DNA of 64,000 bases, taken from contig JAPTYO010000020.1 in the NCBI GenBank assembly GCA_036873135.1, positions 7,060,081-7,124,080 of the forward strand, written 5' to 3'. The stretch comes from Clarkia xantiana subsp. parviflora (Eukaryota; Streptophyta; Magnoliopsida; Myrtales; Onagraceae). Of the stretch, positions 1 to 10,950 are shown one piece after another. A program made the position numbers and the translations under genes. Numbering within the stretch: position 1 is the stretch's first letter; every line of letters begins with the position of its first letter. The notes below the pieces were generated by a model that was not told where the DNA came from, made no database searches, and saw nothing but the letters and a program-made list of their open reading frames with translations.

Positions 1-912
1 AACTTAGACTGGATGATCCCCCTCTAGTCAGGAAAAGCCCGATGGGATCTCAGATGAACGACTATTGTCGTTACCATCGAGTTCAAGGGCACGACACAAA
101 TGAATGTGTTGCTCTAAAACACGACATTGAGGCGCTAATTCGAAGAGGTAAACAGTTAAAGTTTATCGAAAATCCCTCCAAAGCGCCCTGAAAACGAAGC
201 CGTAGCCCTCAGAGGAATTTTTTATATCCCCCCCCCCCCCCATAACAATACAACCCCGACTCAACGAGGAACGATAAATGTCATCGCCGTAGGATTTGCT
301 TCAGGAGGAGAAACCAGCCTCGCCCGGGAAGTCTATGTTGCTCGAACATCGCATGAGGATGAAGGCAGAAGACAGGAGGAAATCGACTTGATAACCATAA
401 GCTTCACCACTGACGACTTAGTGATGGTTACTCATCCTCATGATGACGCCTAAGTCATCACTGCCACACTAGCAGAGTATGAAGTAAAGAGGATTCTCAT
501 CGACAGCGGGTGGTCGACGGACATACTCTTTTACAAAGCCTTCCAAAATTTGGGGCTAACTAGAAGAGATCTCCTCAACGTCGACTTTCCCCTCATAGGA
601 TTCGCCGGAAGAGCTACCTATCCAATGGGAGCCATCAAGATGCTAATGATTCTGGGAAAGGGAAAAATGACCCTTAAAATTGAGGTGCTTTTTGTAGTCG
701 TCGACGCCGCCTCCTCATATAACGCCATCATCGGAAGAACTACTCTCAATCCCCATCGTATAATCCCGTCAACTGATCATCAAGTAATGAGATTTCCGAC
801 ACTACAGGGGATAGGGGAAGTAAGAGGAGATCAAACCGCATCCCGACGGTGCTACGTCAGCTCAATGCGGCGTCGCAATCAAAGAGAAGTCATAGAAACC
901 GCGCCTAATTAA
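1..912 (+). pseudogene. Ty3/gypsy gag 3' end and aspartic protease remnant of element E1
   Basis: This is the tail of a gag-protease reading frame, broken by stops and frame changes. Bases 60-190 encode a Cys/His-containing stretch starting YCRYHRVQGHD, close to the zinc-knuckle-like segment of E2 near 8050. Bases 495-520 encode the protease motif ILIDSG, with the catalytic aspartate. Bases 550-910 continue with YNAIIGRTTLNPH, the flap and C-terminal part of the protease, and align with E2 at 8590-8900. A run of 14 C at 228-241 lies in the gag-protease linker. After the protease the sequence passes directly into 3' untranslated sequence, with no reverse transcriptase, RNase H or integrase. 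The 5' part is outside the window. Family assignment is firm; coding ability is lost. Confidence 0.85.
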
Positions 913-1034
913 GAAAGAAATTTTGTTTATCTTTTAAGTCTAATGTTTGTCTTATGATGCTTTTTGTGTAAAACTCAGGAAGGTTAAATAAATATAAAGC
1001 CTCTTAAGGCCCCTTTTATTTCAAGAATTCCGAG

Positions 1035-2225
1035 TTCTTCCGTCAAAATACTCAAAGAATCGACTACCAACAATCTGATATCATCTAAATCACTCAGAAT
1101 TGGTCGATGAAGAGGTGGCGTCGAGGAAGAGCTTTTTTCGAATCGAGAGCGACCATCAAAGATCTGATATCTACTAAATCACTCAGATCGGTCGACTACT
1201 CGAAAGAGATTAAGTATTGAAGAGCTTTTTCTGAATCGAGAGCGACCATCAAAGATCTGATATCTACTAAATCACTCAGATCGGTCAACTACTCAAAAGA
1301 GGTTAAGTATTGAAGAGCTTTTTCCAAATCGAGAGCGACCGTCAAAGATCTGATATCTACTAAATCACTCAGATAGGTCGACTACTCGAAAGAGGTTAAG
1401 TATTGAAGAGCTTTTTCCGAATCGAGAGCGACCATCAAAGATCTGATATCTACTAAATCACTCAGATCGGTCGACTACTCGAAAGAGGTTAAGTATTGAA
1501 GAGCTTTTTCCGATTCAAGAGCGACCATCAAAGATCTGATATCTACTAAATCACTCAGATTGGTCGACTACTCGAAAGAGGTTAAGTATTGAAGAGCTTT
1601 TTCCAAATTGAGAGCGACCATCAAAGATCTAATATCAACTAAATAACTCAGATCGGTCGACTACTCGAAAGAGGTTAAGTATTGAAGAGCTTTTTCCAAA
1701 TCGAGAGCGACCGTCAAAGATCTGATATCTACTAAATCACTCAGATCGGTCGACTACTCGAAAGAGGTTAAGTATTGAAGAGCTTTTTCCGAATCGAGAG
1801 CGACCATCAAAGATCTGATATCTACTAAATCACTCAGATCGTTCGACTACTCGAAAGAGGTTAAGTATTGAAGAGCTTTTTCCGAATCGAGAGCGACCAT
1901 CAAAGATCTGATATCTACTAAATCACTCAGATCGGTCGACTACTCGAAAGAGGTTAAGTATTGAAGAGCTTTTTCCAAATCGAGAGCGACCATCAAAGAT
2001 CTGATATCAACTAAATCACTCAGATCGGTCGACTACTCGAAAGAGGTTAAGTATTGAAGAACTACTGCCGAATCAATAGTCGACCATCAAAGATCTGATA
2101 TCAACTAAATCACCCAGATCGGTCGACTACTTGAAGAAGAAGTACTATAAGATGATCTTCTCAAAGTCATATATCGATCATCCGGAATCTGATATCAACC
2201 AAATCACTCAGAGGGATTGATGACT
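1035..2225 (+). repeat. 93-bp tandem repeat array in the 3' region of E1
   Basis: The anchor AGAGCTTTTTCC recurs at 1128, 1221, 1314, 1407, 1500, 1593, 1686, 1779, 1872 and 1965, with a variant at 2058. The step is exactly 93 bp throughout. Each unit contains GATCTGATATC, AAATCACTCAGATCGGTCGA and CTACTCGAAAGAGGTTAAG. Units at both edges are degenerate (about 1035-1127 and 2058-2225). The array lies between gag-protease and the antisense ORF, where Retand/Tat elements are known to carry amplified tandem repeats. A diverged 97-bp version occurs in reverse orientation at 20500-21160. Confidence 0.95.
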
Positions 2226-2599
2226 CAGAAGACAGGTTTGATTTTCTAAGGATAAAATCATCCTTGAATATTAATTATCGATTATATAGACTTTAAATGT
2301 TTCGCTCTAGAAAATCGATTAAGAGCCTTATTCTTGTAAAGGTGAATTCTGATCTTGGGTAAATTTATCACAAGAATGATTGGAAGTAAGGATGAATGCA
2401 CGAGAATTGCCAAAAAGAAGGCTCCCTTCTATCATTAATAAATACTGATTAAATCAAGTTGAGATTACAGAGGGATGGGAAAAGAAAAATAAAATCTATA
2501 CAGAGTTTTTCCTACTCCTAGCCTCCTCCGCTAAGTAATCTCGAAGGAACCCCACCTTCGAGAAATCAAAACTATGGTTGATGGCCCTAATATCCGCTA

Positions 2600-4840
2600 C
2601 CACAGAGGCAAAGCTGGAAAGAAGCATCTACGCACTGGCCATGGCGGCGTCGATTTGAAAATTAGCGCTAGCCTTATAGTCAGCAATGATCTCGGGGGCA
2701 GACTTCTTGTGCTCCTCTATCTTCGCTTTCAACAAAGCGATCTCCTCTTGATGAGAAGCCACTTTGGCACGAAAAGCCCTTAAGAAAGCGGCGGAGGTAC
2801 GATGAGCATCATCCATCAATGCTCAAAGAGTCATGGAGGCCCTCACTGTGTCCTTCAGAAAGGCGATTTCTTCGATCATATTAGCGGAGGCCCTTGCAGT
2901 TTCCTCCAGGGAGGCGAGTTCTTTGGCCATATTGGCAGAGTACTCTTTCAGACGAAGAAGCTCCTCTTCCAGGCGGGTATTTTCTCCTCGGAGGCGTTGC
3001 ACCTCTTCCGGCTCCGACTCCACCGAGGCGAGGTTCCCCTTTAAAGAAGAAACTTCTTCACCCAAGTCGAGGAGCAGCTGACCGACTTGTAAAAAATTGC
3101 GGGTGGCCTGAAAGCATAGAAAGATAAGTACGGAAGCGATTTCAGAGAAATCAAGATTATGAGGAGGACAAAATTCTTTACCTTGGCCTGCCGATGTAGA
3201 AACATGCGAGCAGTCTCATCAGCACATTCCACAGGAATGCAAGGGCGATCTTGAGGAGGAATGGAGCCATCTATAAGATGGAGGGCTAACTCCCTATTGG
3301 TGATGGAATGTCCCTCCTTCAACTGATAGCCCTTCAAAGAAACCAGGGGATCCCAGTTGGCGACACCCGATGATGACTCTGGGGCAGTATGAAGCATCTT
3401 CCACGAAAAGGGAGAACCTTCAAACTTCAAGCCAGTCACGGCTTGGGAGCTAGAAGCTTCACCACGACCCCCTTCCTCCGGGGCGACTTCTACAAAAGGA
3501 AAAGAATTTAGAAAAAGTTCTAAGGATATCCAAACAAAGATAAAATCGAGAATGGAGAAATTTCTACCTTTGGGGTTGGGGAGATAGAAACGGCAGGAGC
3601 GGCTAAGGAAGCCGTCTCCTGGAACTCTGAGATAGGAGTGGCGTCGGCCACATGTGCCCTTTTGTTAGGCTTGGGAATACTTTTGCGGGCAGTCCTCATG
3701 CGAGGAGTCTTCACGACGTCCTCCGCAGATTCCGCCTTCTCAGAATTGGGGGCAGCCTCAGTAATAGCTCCCGTCAGGGAGGGTTGTTCAGAGACGGCCT
3801 CAGAGCTGGTCGCCGCGTAATCGTCCAAGGGCACTCCTGTTGCCGCCTGACCACGAGCATCAAAAAGCTTCTTAATTAGACATACATGAAACCAGAAGAG
3901 AATTTAAAAAAGCTACTATGAAAAAAGAAATTACCCAATCAAGAGGAGGATCTTCAGTGCGAAGACGAATTGCGGATCTAATAAGAGCCTCTTCTGTTGT
4001 ATCTTCAATAGATTTCCACGGTTCAAACTCTTTCGAGGTCACGATGGCGTGAATCTTGCCGACCGTGGCGATTTCCTCAGAAGTTAATCCACGGAGAGTC
4101 GGGGGACCATCAGCACCAAGGGGAGGGGATATGGGCCAAGTGACGCCTTCTCAACAGAAAAAGTAATAATGCTTCCAATTTTCATTATAAGACTTAAGCC
4201 CAACCACCAATTCCTTGGCCGATTTCCAAGAAAGTTGGTCATCTGAGGGCCATCAACCTTTGAAACCAAAGAACGACGACTTGCTTCTCAACAATTGATA
4301 GAAGCATCTAAAGACGTGAATGGTGTATGTCCAATTATAGACGTCGCACAAACACCGAAAACCAACCCAGAAGCGGATAGCATTGACTGTGAGCTGGCAA
4401 TGATGTATCCCATAATGCTCAAAGAGTTCATCCAACTTTGTGCAGAAAGGAAATCGGAGCCCTGCCTCAATCTGGCCCGCATATACTGGGACCTCTCCAT
4501 CCTTTGCCCTATATCCTTGTCCGGGGGGACCAGCATAACGAGGGCCTTCATGATCGCTCATATTGGCTAGAGTCACGGCTTTTATGAAAGCGGCGCTAAA
4601 CAATTTATTTTATTTGGGAGACTCAGGGAAAGAAGGGATGAACCCTTGCGACCTACCTTGTTGGAATTGAGCAGCCATGGGAGCATGAGAAAGGGATCGA
4701 AGGAAAGAAGCTTCTCGAAGCGGATCAGAAGGACCAGCAGTGGCGATTCCAACAAGGATTCTCTCTTCATGAGCGCAGGGACGAGGCAAGTTAGGGTTAA
4801 TGAAGAAAGCACTATATTGATTCGCCAAGATGACTAAAAA
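2600..4840 (-). pseudogene. Antisense ORF of E1 (Retand-type, Transposase_28-like plus coiled coil)
   Basis: This is a broken minus-strand gene read from about 4840 down to 2600. The N-terminal part (4603-4253) has IRFPF-like and HCQLTVNAIRFWVGF motifs, shared with the antisense ORFs of E2 (15177-15551) and E3 (23187-23417). It resembles the domain Pfam calls putative gypsy-type transposon (Transposase_28). Next come an acidic, Ala/Ser/Pro-rich linker (3834-3520) and a segment ending at an apparent donor near 3182. The C-terminal part (3065-2628) is rich in Glu, Lys, Leu and Ala and looks like a coiled coil. Several frame breaks and probable introns prevent a full model. The product's role is unknown; such antisense ORFs are typical of Tat/Retand elements. 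Confidence 0.7.
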
Positions 4841-4877
4841 CAAGAGCAGGAAGTAAAAAATGGAGAGTAAATGGTGG

Positions 4878-4885
4878 TATTTATA
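4878..4885 (-). promoter_or_regulatory. TATA-like box upstream of the E1 antisense ORF
   Basis: The minus strand reads TATAAATA here, just upstream of the antisense ORF. Similar boxes occur upstream of the antisense ORFs of E2 (about 15881-15890) and E3 (23825-23832), which suggests a dedicated minus-strand promoter. Confidence 0.45.
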
Positions 4886-5193
4886 CTAAAAAGTATTAAC
4901 CGCTTAACTTCCCAAGGAAGTTTTCCCGAGGTCAGGCATTCATTGGGTCATTCCCTGACAACATGACCATTGCCTTGCACCTGTCAAGGGCTTATCGAGG
5001 TGACTCTCCAGCTTCTCCCAGACCAACGGTCAGGAAAGCCATAGGGACTAGCATCTCGCCTCGACTAAAGGTATCCTCTTTTAGCCTATCCAACCGAGGT
5101 TAAGTGAACTAATAGAGATGGAATCTCGCTCGAACATGTTCAACAATTATACTCGACTCAAGACCTCCTCTTCATAAATGAAGCTGACGACTT

Positions 5194-5209
5194 AAGTCTC
5201 GGGGGCAAG
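5194..5209 (+). other. Polypurine tract of E1
   Basis: AAGTCTCGGGGGCAAG immediately precedes the TGTTGGG start of the LTR. This is the expected position of the plus-strand primer. Closely similar tracts precede the LTRs at 16270 (+), 18784 (minus) and 25520 (+). Confidence 0.85.
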
Positions 5210-5906
5210 TGTTGGGTTACGATTAAACGACAAAGACTAGAGCCAAGTATGTTTATTGGCGAGATTGACGAATCGACGACCAACCTTGTTTGGAATGGTG
5301 AAACAAAGGTAAAAGGTCGACTATCATCTTTTGAGGAAGTCGACTTTCAGAACATGATTAATAAAGATAGAAGCGACCAAACTACCAGACCTCTATTTTA
5401 AAGAGTAAGTCGAGTGACCATTAAAAGCTCTTTCAGAAGTAAACCTTCCTCCTAAGGAAATGTACAGGTGGTGACCTGCTTCCACCGCCCTAGAAGTAAA
5501 CCTTCCTCCTAAGGAAAGGTACAGGTGGTGACCTGCTTCCACCGCCCTAGAAGTAAACCTTCCTCCTAAGGAAAGGTACATGTGGCGACTTGCTTCCACC
5601 GCCCTAGAAGTAAACCTTCCTCCTAAGGAAAGGTACAGGTGGCGACCTGCTTCCACTGTTGAAGGAAGAAACCTCCTTGACTAAGGAAGGATGAGCTGGC
5701 AACCTGCTTGTCACCTACTTAAGCCGACTCTGGACAAAACCCTCCCCAGAGGGTAACCGCCCCACGAAGTCGGTAACATTTTTCCCTATAAATAGGGACT
5801 CGCTTTCATTATTTGATTTAAGTTCTAAGATCTATCAATTACTCTATATTATTCTCTCGATATCCATTACTGACTTAAGCTTCGGAGTGGAATCAGGGGC
5901 CATCCC
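5210..5906 (+). mobile_element. 3' LTR of E1, left part, interrupted by E2
   Basis: The LTR starts TGTTGGGTTACG directly after the polypurine tract. It holds a 57-bp tandem repeat (5435-5663) and a TATA box (CCCTATAAATAGGGAC, about 5785-5800). It stops at CCATCCC, where the LTR of E2 begins. The missing tail is at 17330-17480 and ends GATCCCAACA. Joined, the two parts give about 848 bp. A solo copy of the same family in reverse orientation is at 55724-56450. Confidence 0.9.
5435..5663 (+). repeat. 57-bp tandem repeat inside the E1 LTR
   Basis: AGAAGTAAACCTTCCTCC recurs at 5435, 5492, 5549 and 5606, a constant 57-bp step. The period is a multiple of three, which produces a spurious minus-strand reading frame (5393-5656). 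One unit coincides with the left edge of the 291-bp duplication flanking E2. Confidence 0.92.
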
Positions 5907-6632
5907 TGATGGGTTCCGCTGTAGCCGTGAAGCCCTTTAACGACGAGTAAACGGTGAATAGGCCCACTGGGCCCTAAAAGAGGTTAAGAAGACCAATGCG
6001 AAGGGTCCCGATGAGAGGAGTCCCGATGGTGAAGGGTCCCGACAAGGCCGGCCCCGATATGCGAGCTGGACGCTCCCGATGAGATGCCTTTAAGTATGCC
6101 CCGATGAGATGCCTTTAAGTAGGCCCCGATGATGAATCCCTGAGAATGTTGGCCCTGTCACGATGACGAGGGGCTCCAAGCGGTGACACAATGAGATAAC
6201 TCTGGGGTCCCCGATACTGGTCGGGACTTGCTATCAGAGATTGAGGCCGAGATACGCGGAGCGTCGCCGAGATAGGCGAGATCATGGCCGAGATAGGCGG
6301 GATCGTGGACGAGATACGCGGAGCGTGGCTGAGATAGGCGAGATCATGGCCGAGATACGCGGGATCGTGGGCTAACTGCCCCAGCAGTTCACCAGGTAAC
6401 TGAGGTAAACTCCTCTCCTATATAAAGGAGGAAGTTACCTCAGATCAGATACATTTTTTAATACTGAGACTCTTGCTTGCCAGTTTTATTGAGATAATTG
6501 AGATACTCATTGAAGCATCGGAGAGTGATTCTGGGTCACCGCCCGGTCTATTCCCCTCTTGCAGGATTACGTGGAACGAAGGATTTCGGATTTCCGTCAA
6601 GACCGTACCGGAGTTCCAACCGTGATCCAACA
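5907..6632 (+). mobile_element. 5' LTR of E2
   Basis: The LTR is 726 bp, from TGATGGGTTCC to ATCCAACA. It contains GAGATAGGCGRGATCRTGG-type repeats of about 21 bp (6241-6370) and a TATA box (CTATATAAAGG, 6418-6428). Around the box lies an inverted repeat, TGAGGTAA ... TTACCTCA. Confidence 0.93.
6241..6370 (+). repeat. 21-bp repeats in the E2 5' LTR
   Basis: Units of the type GCCGAGATAGGCGGGATCGTG alternate with GAGATACGCGGAGCGTG variants. The 3' LTR (about 16605-16775) has two more units, which accounts for the 42-bp length difference between the LTRs. Confidence 0.85.
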
Positions 6633-6633
6633 T

Positions 6634-6650
6634 TGGCGCCGTCTGTGGGA
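6634..6650 (+). other. Primer binding site of E2
   Basis: TGGCGCCGTCTGTGGGA starts one base after the LTR end. It begins with TGG, the complement of a tRNA CCA end. The minus-strand element has a related site, TGGCGCCGTTTTTGGGA. The tRNA identity was not determined. Confidence 0.85.
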
Positions 6651-6669
6651 AACGCAACGAAAAGCAACA

Positions 6670-8030
6670 ATGACCTCTACTCGTTCAATGGCGGCTGGCA
6701 AGCAGAGAAAGCAAGGACAATCTGGTGGTTCCCGTCATCCTGCCGGAACTCTGAATTCGCCACCAGAGCGTGTGAGGACCAAAATCTCCCTGCTGAGGTT
6801 TCCCGAACAGGGGGGCACAACGAAGTTCCTGAGGATACGGCAAGACACCAAGAGAATAGGGAGGAGGATGCTCCCGATGCTCCCCCAAACGCGGACCTGG
6901 CAAAGGCTGTGGCAGATGCCATGTCGATGTTCTTAGAGGCCATGGAGGCTCTCCTAGAGCGAAGAGAGGCTGCTAAGAGGCAGGAGGAGGTGCCTCCGCC
7001 AAGGGAGGTTCAGAATGTACAGGAGGCCCAACCCAGAAATCGGGACAAAGGTAAAGAGCCCGCTCAGTCGGAGCGATTTGTGATTGATGGGCCAGGACCA
7101 GTGCAGCATAGGACCAGTCCCCTTAATGGTCCCATCACCCCCGACCAGGTGGTGAAGATCGTGAACATTTGCATGGGGGACCAGAAGCCGATGATGTCGG
7201 AACTGAGGGATCGATCCACTCATCCCTTTGTTCCCCGACTGATAGACACCCTCGCCCCGCCAGGGCTGGGGATCCCCACGATTAAGGAGTATGATGGCGA
7301 AGGAGATCCGGTTCATCATGTCCAGAAGCACCTCATGGCCTGTCTGGGCAGAGCCCCGAATGACGATATTGTGTGTGTGCTGTTCCCAGGTACACTGGGT
7401 GAGAGGGCCCTGACATGGTTCTTCAGCCTACCCCCAGGGTGCATCTCCAGCTGGGCCGATATGCATGACCGTTTCATTCAGCAGTACCAGGGTCGTCGGC
7501 GCCTCTTGAAGAGCGTGAAGTCCCTCGCCCAGGTGGTGCAGAGGCCCGACGAATCGCTGGCGCATTGTTACCAGCGGTACACTGCCAGTGTGGCTGAGAT
7601 CGATGAGGAGATATCGGCGGGAGAGACTATCCGCACCTTCCTTCGGAACCTGACAGCCCCCTATGGTTCCAACCTGATGCACAGCGTGGCTGAGAAGGCT
7701 GTGTGGAATATGGAAGCGTTGCAGAAGAGGGTGAAGCAACAAATCGACGTGCAAGAGTCGAAGATAGCTGCTGGAGAACTTGACCCTCCGAAGTCAAATA
7801 AAGGGAAGCATTCGCTCAAGCCATTGGACGACCATAAGCGGAAGGATAAATCCGAGGGCAGTCGGAGTCGAGGTCGTTATAATCGAAGGGAGGACAGACG
7901 TCCCCCGAGGAAGGACAAGCGGGAGGACTATCACATTCCTCTCAACAGTTCCATGGCTGAGGTGTTAATGGTGATGGATCGACAGGGTATCTCCAGGTAC
8001 CCCCCCCCCCCCGAAGAAGGAAGGAGAGTT
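6670..8030 (+). pseudogene. gag of E2, frameshifted
   Basis: The likely start is the ATG at 6670 (MTSTRSMAAGKQRK). The frame changes in a G6 run near 6812 and then stays open to about 8000. The central part has the retrotransposon gag core: a TIKEYDGEGDPVHHVQ motif near residue 200, ALTWFFSLPPG, and W..M..RF. A basic Lys/Arg-rich tail follows. A run of 13 C at 8000-8012 again shifts the frame. After the run a Cys/His segment (YCRFHRASGHDSNHC, 8055-8100) and an Arg/Ser repeat (RSRSRS, about 8175-8225) follow. The product would be the capsid/nucleocapsid polyprotein. Confidence 0.85.
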
Positions 8031-8904
8031 TTTGGGGTCCCGCACCGATCGTTACTGTCGGTTCCACCGCGCCAGCGGTCACGACAGTAACCATTGTCGG
8101 GAGTTGAAGAAGGAGATTGAAAACCTGATCCAGAAGGGGAAGCTTAAGGAGTTTGTGGCTGAGAGGCGGCGTCGTTCCCGCTCCCGATCTCGATCGCGGT
8201 CCCGTTCCCGATCCCGCGATCGGTCCCCGAAGAAGAAGAAGTCGGAGCCAGAGTCTTCTGGTGCCCGTAAGGAGAAGCGGGGCACCATCAACGTGATTCA
8301 CGGAGGATTTTCTGCAGGAGGTGACACCATAGCCTCTCGGGAGGTCTACGCCTCTAGAATTTCCGCTGCTGTGGTGCTGGGCAAGAGGTCTCGATCCTGG
8401 ACCGCGAAGGAAGAGATGGTGATTTCCTTTTCAGCGGAGGACTTGGTAGGTGTGGAGACTCCACATGATGATGCTTTGGTCGTGACCCTAGGCGTGGATG
8501 GGTACGAGATGAAGCGAATTTTGATCGACGGAGGGAGCTCCTCCGATATTCTGTTTATGGACGCGCTGGAGGCCATGGGGTAAACAAAGAAGGATCTGAA
8601 GCAGGTGAACTTCCCGATGGTTGGGTTCTCTGGTATTACCTCCTATCCGCTGGGAATGATCACCTTACCAGTGGAGTTCGGTAGCAGGTGGAAAGCGGAG
8701 AGGAGAAATGTGGACTTCGTGGTGGTTGAGTCCGCGGGAACTTACAATGCGATTATCGGGAGAACTACCATCAACCCACTGATGGCGGTTGCCTTGACTG
8801 TTCACCAGAAGATGAAGTTCCCGACTGACCATGGAGTCGGGGAGGTTAAGGGCGACCAGGTGGCTTCCAGGAAGTGCTATGTTAATGCCACCCGAAGGAG
8901 AAGA
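8031..8904 (+). pseudogene. Zinc-knuckle-like segment and aspartic protease of E2
   Basis: The frame from 8032 carries the Cys/His segment, the RS repeat and then the retropepsin. The active-site region is ILIDGGSSSDILF, with Gly in place of the usual Ser or Thr after Asp. It is followed by YNAIIGRTTINPL. A TAA at 8581-8583 interrupts the frame after EAMG; E1 has a Leu codon at the aligned place (LGLTRRDLL). The frame reopens directly after the stop and runs on into RT. Confidence 0.85.
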
Positions 8905-10480
8905 CGGGAGGCTATGACTATCCTCCAGACCGATGCTGATCCCAGAGAGGAGTTTGGGCGTCCCGCCCCTATGGAGGATTTGAAGGAGGTCGAGATTGAC
9001 GGACCTCAGAGGAAGGTGAAAATCGGGTCCGCCCTGTCCGACGAGAGGGCCCGAGAATTGATTGAGCTGTTGAAGGAGTTCAAGGAGCTGTTTGCCTGGT
9101 CCCCGAGTGACATGCCAGGAATCAGCCCCGATGTGATTGAGCATGAGTTGAAGATTGATCCCGCGATCAAGCCTATCGCGCAGAAAAGGCGTCCGATGGG
9201 CGCGGACAAGAGGATCGCGATCCAGCAGGAGGTAGGCAGGTTGCTCGATGCTGGATTTATCAAGGAGCTCCGATTCCAGACTTGGGTCGCCAACCCGGTT
9301 CTGGTGAAGAAGAGCAATGGGAAATGGCGGATGTGCGTTGATTTCCGCGACTTGAATAAGGCTTGCCCGAAGGATTGTTACCCGCTTCCGAGGATCGACC
9401 AGTTGGTGGACGCTACGTCGGGACATGAATTGCTGAGCTTCATGGATGCTTACTCGGGCTATAATCAGATCAAGATGGCTAAGGCGGTTCCCCCCCACAC
9501 TGCTTTTTATGCTGATAGTGACATCTATCACTACGATGTCATGCCCTTCATATTGATTAATGCCGGGGCAACTTATCAAAGGATGGCGAACAAGCTGTTC
9601 GGAGACATGCTGGGGAAAACCATGGAGGCTTACGTGGACGATATGCTGGTGAAGTCCCGACAGGCCGAGGATCATGTTCATAACTTAGCCACGGCGTTTG
9701 AGCGGATGAGGCTTCATCAGGTTCGCTTGAACCCGACCAAGTGTGCCTTCAGAGTGCATTCAGGGAAGTTTTTGGGCTTTATGGTAAGCCAAAGAGGAAT
9801 TGAGGTGAACCCCGAGAAGCTGAGGGCAATCGAGGAGATGCAGTCTCCGATAAATCATCGGGAGGTGCAAGTGCTGAATGGCCGACTAGCTGCGATGAAT
9901 CGCTTCCTTTCCAAGGCAAGTGACCGATCCATGCCGTTTTTTGAAGTGTTGAGGGCCAACAAGAAGTTTAGTGGGCTGCCAAGTGTGAAGAGGCGTTCCA
10001 GGCACTCAAGCAGCACCTTCGCACCCTCCCGCCATTGGCAAAACCGATCCCTGGCGAGCCGCTCTATCTATATTTGGCTGTTTCCGAGTTTGCTATTAGC
10101 TCTGTGTTAGTGAAGATTGTCGAGGGTAATCAAGTCCCCGTGTATTATGTAAGAAAGGCGTTTGCCAAATCTGAAATGAATTATCCCGCGTTGAGAAGTA
10201 TCTTTTTGCGTTGATCATTACTGCTCGGAAGTTGAGGCCTTACTTCCATGCGCATGAGATTACTGTGTTGACGAATCAACCTTTGAAGCATTTTTTGAAC
10301 CGACCTGATGCGTCGGGGAGATTAGTGAAATGGGCAGTTGAGCTTAGTGAGTTCCGCATTCACTTTGCTCTGAGAACGCCTATTAAGGGCCCGGCGTTGG
10401 CGGATTTCATAGCAGAGTCTACAGCCCCCGATCTGGAAGAAGCGGGCCCTGTAGAGGGGGAAACCATGGAGGTCCCGATA
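8905..10480 (+). pseudogene. Reverse transcriptase and RNase H of E2
   Basis: The RT spans about 9130-9900. It has KKSNGKWRMCVDFRDLNKAC, then FMDAYSGYNQIKM (first catalytic Asp), then the YVDDMLVKS box at 9631-9657 with the two catalytic Asp. It continues with the thumb (LNPTKCAF, FLGFMVSQRGIEVNPEK). RNase H follows from about 9950 (EAFQALKQHL, LYLYLAVSEFAISSVL, TARKLRPYFHAHEI, VLTNQPL). Two frameshifts lie in this part, one near 9970 (TTTAGTGGGCT) and one near 10195 (TTGAGAAGTAT). It would copy the element's RNA into DNA in cytoplasmic particles. Confidence 0.9.
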
Positions 10481-10950
10481 GCAGAGCAATCAGAACAGCC
10501 AAATGAGGAAAATACTAGGGAAATGTACACGGATGGCTCCTCAAGTTCAGACGGATCAGGAGCAGGGTTCGTATTGATACCACCAGGCGGGGGTGAGCCC
10601 CTTCGATATGCTTTGGCCTTAACGTTTAGGGCCACGAACAACGAAGCTGAGTATGAGGCTTTTATCACAGGCCTCAAAATTGCCAAAGGTACGGGAGTTG
10701 GTCACTTAAGGGTGAAATGTGACGCGGGCCTGATTGTGAATCAAGTCCAAGGACGATATGAGGCGAAGAGCCCAATGATGAGAAAGTACCTTCGCGAGGT
10801 GCAAGTCTTGAAGGAGAGCTTCAAAAGTTTCGACATCGAGGCAATCCCGAGGGAGGAAAACGCGGAAGCGAATGCCTTGAGCAAATTTGCCTTGGGGGCA
10901 CCCCTAGAGGAAAATCGGAAAATGCACTTTTTGGAGAAGGTGATCTTATC
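10481..10950 (+). pseudogene. Second (archaeal-type) RNase H of E2
   Basis: In the frame from 10211, residues from about 105 onward read MYTDGSSSSDGSGAG, then ATNNEAEYEAFITGL, then KCDAGLIVNQV, and later EENAEANALSKFAL. These are the Asp, Glu, Asp and terminal Asp/Asn-type active-site regions of a type I RNase H. A second RNase H of archaeal type after the ancestral RT-RNase H is known from the plant Tat lineage, which supports the classification. The last catalytic position reads N instead of the usual D (ANALSK). Confidence 0.82.

Noticed and set aside
1035..2225. CRISPR-like regular repeats
   Set aside because: The units are head-to-tail with no unique spacers, in a plant retrotransposon.
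5393..5656. Repetitive 87-residue minus-strand protein
   Set aside because: It arises from the 57-bp LTR repeat, whose length is a multiple of three.
8000..8012. Programmed frameshift at the C13 run as an established mechanism
   Set aside because: It is possible, but the element has other frameshifts without slippery signals, so decay or base error is the simpler reading; kept only as a question.
8665..9681. 338-residue minus-strand open frame
   Set aside because: It is the exact shadow of the E2 protease-RT region, whose plus-strand motifs (YVDD, DYFRDLN-type blocks) are unmistakable; the minus frame shows no domain.
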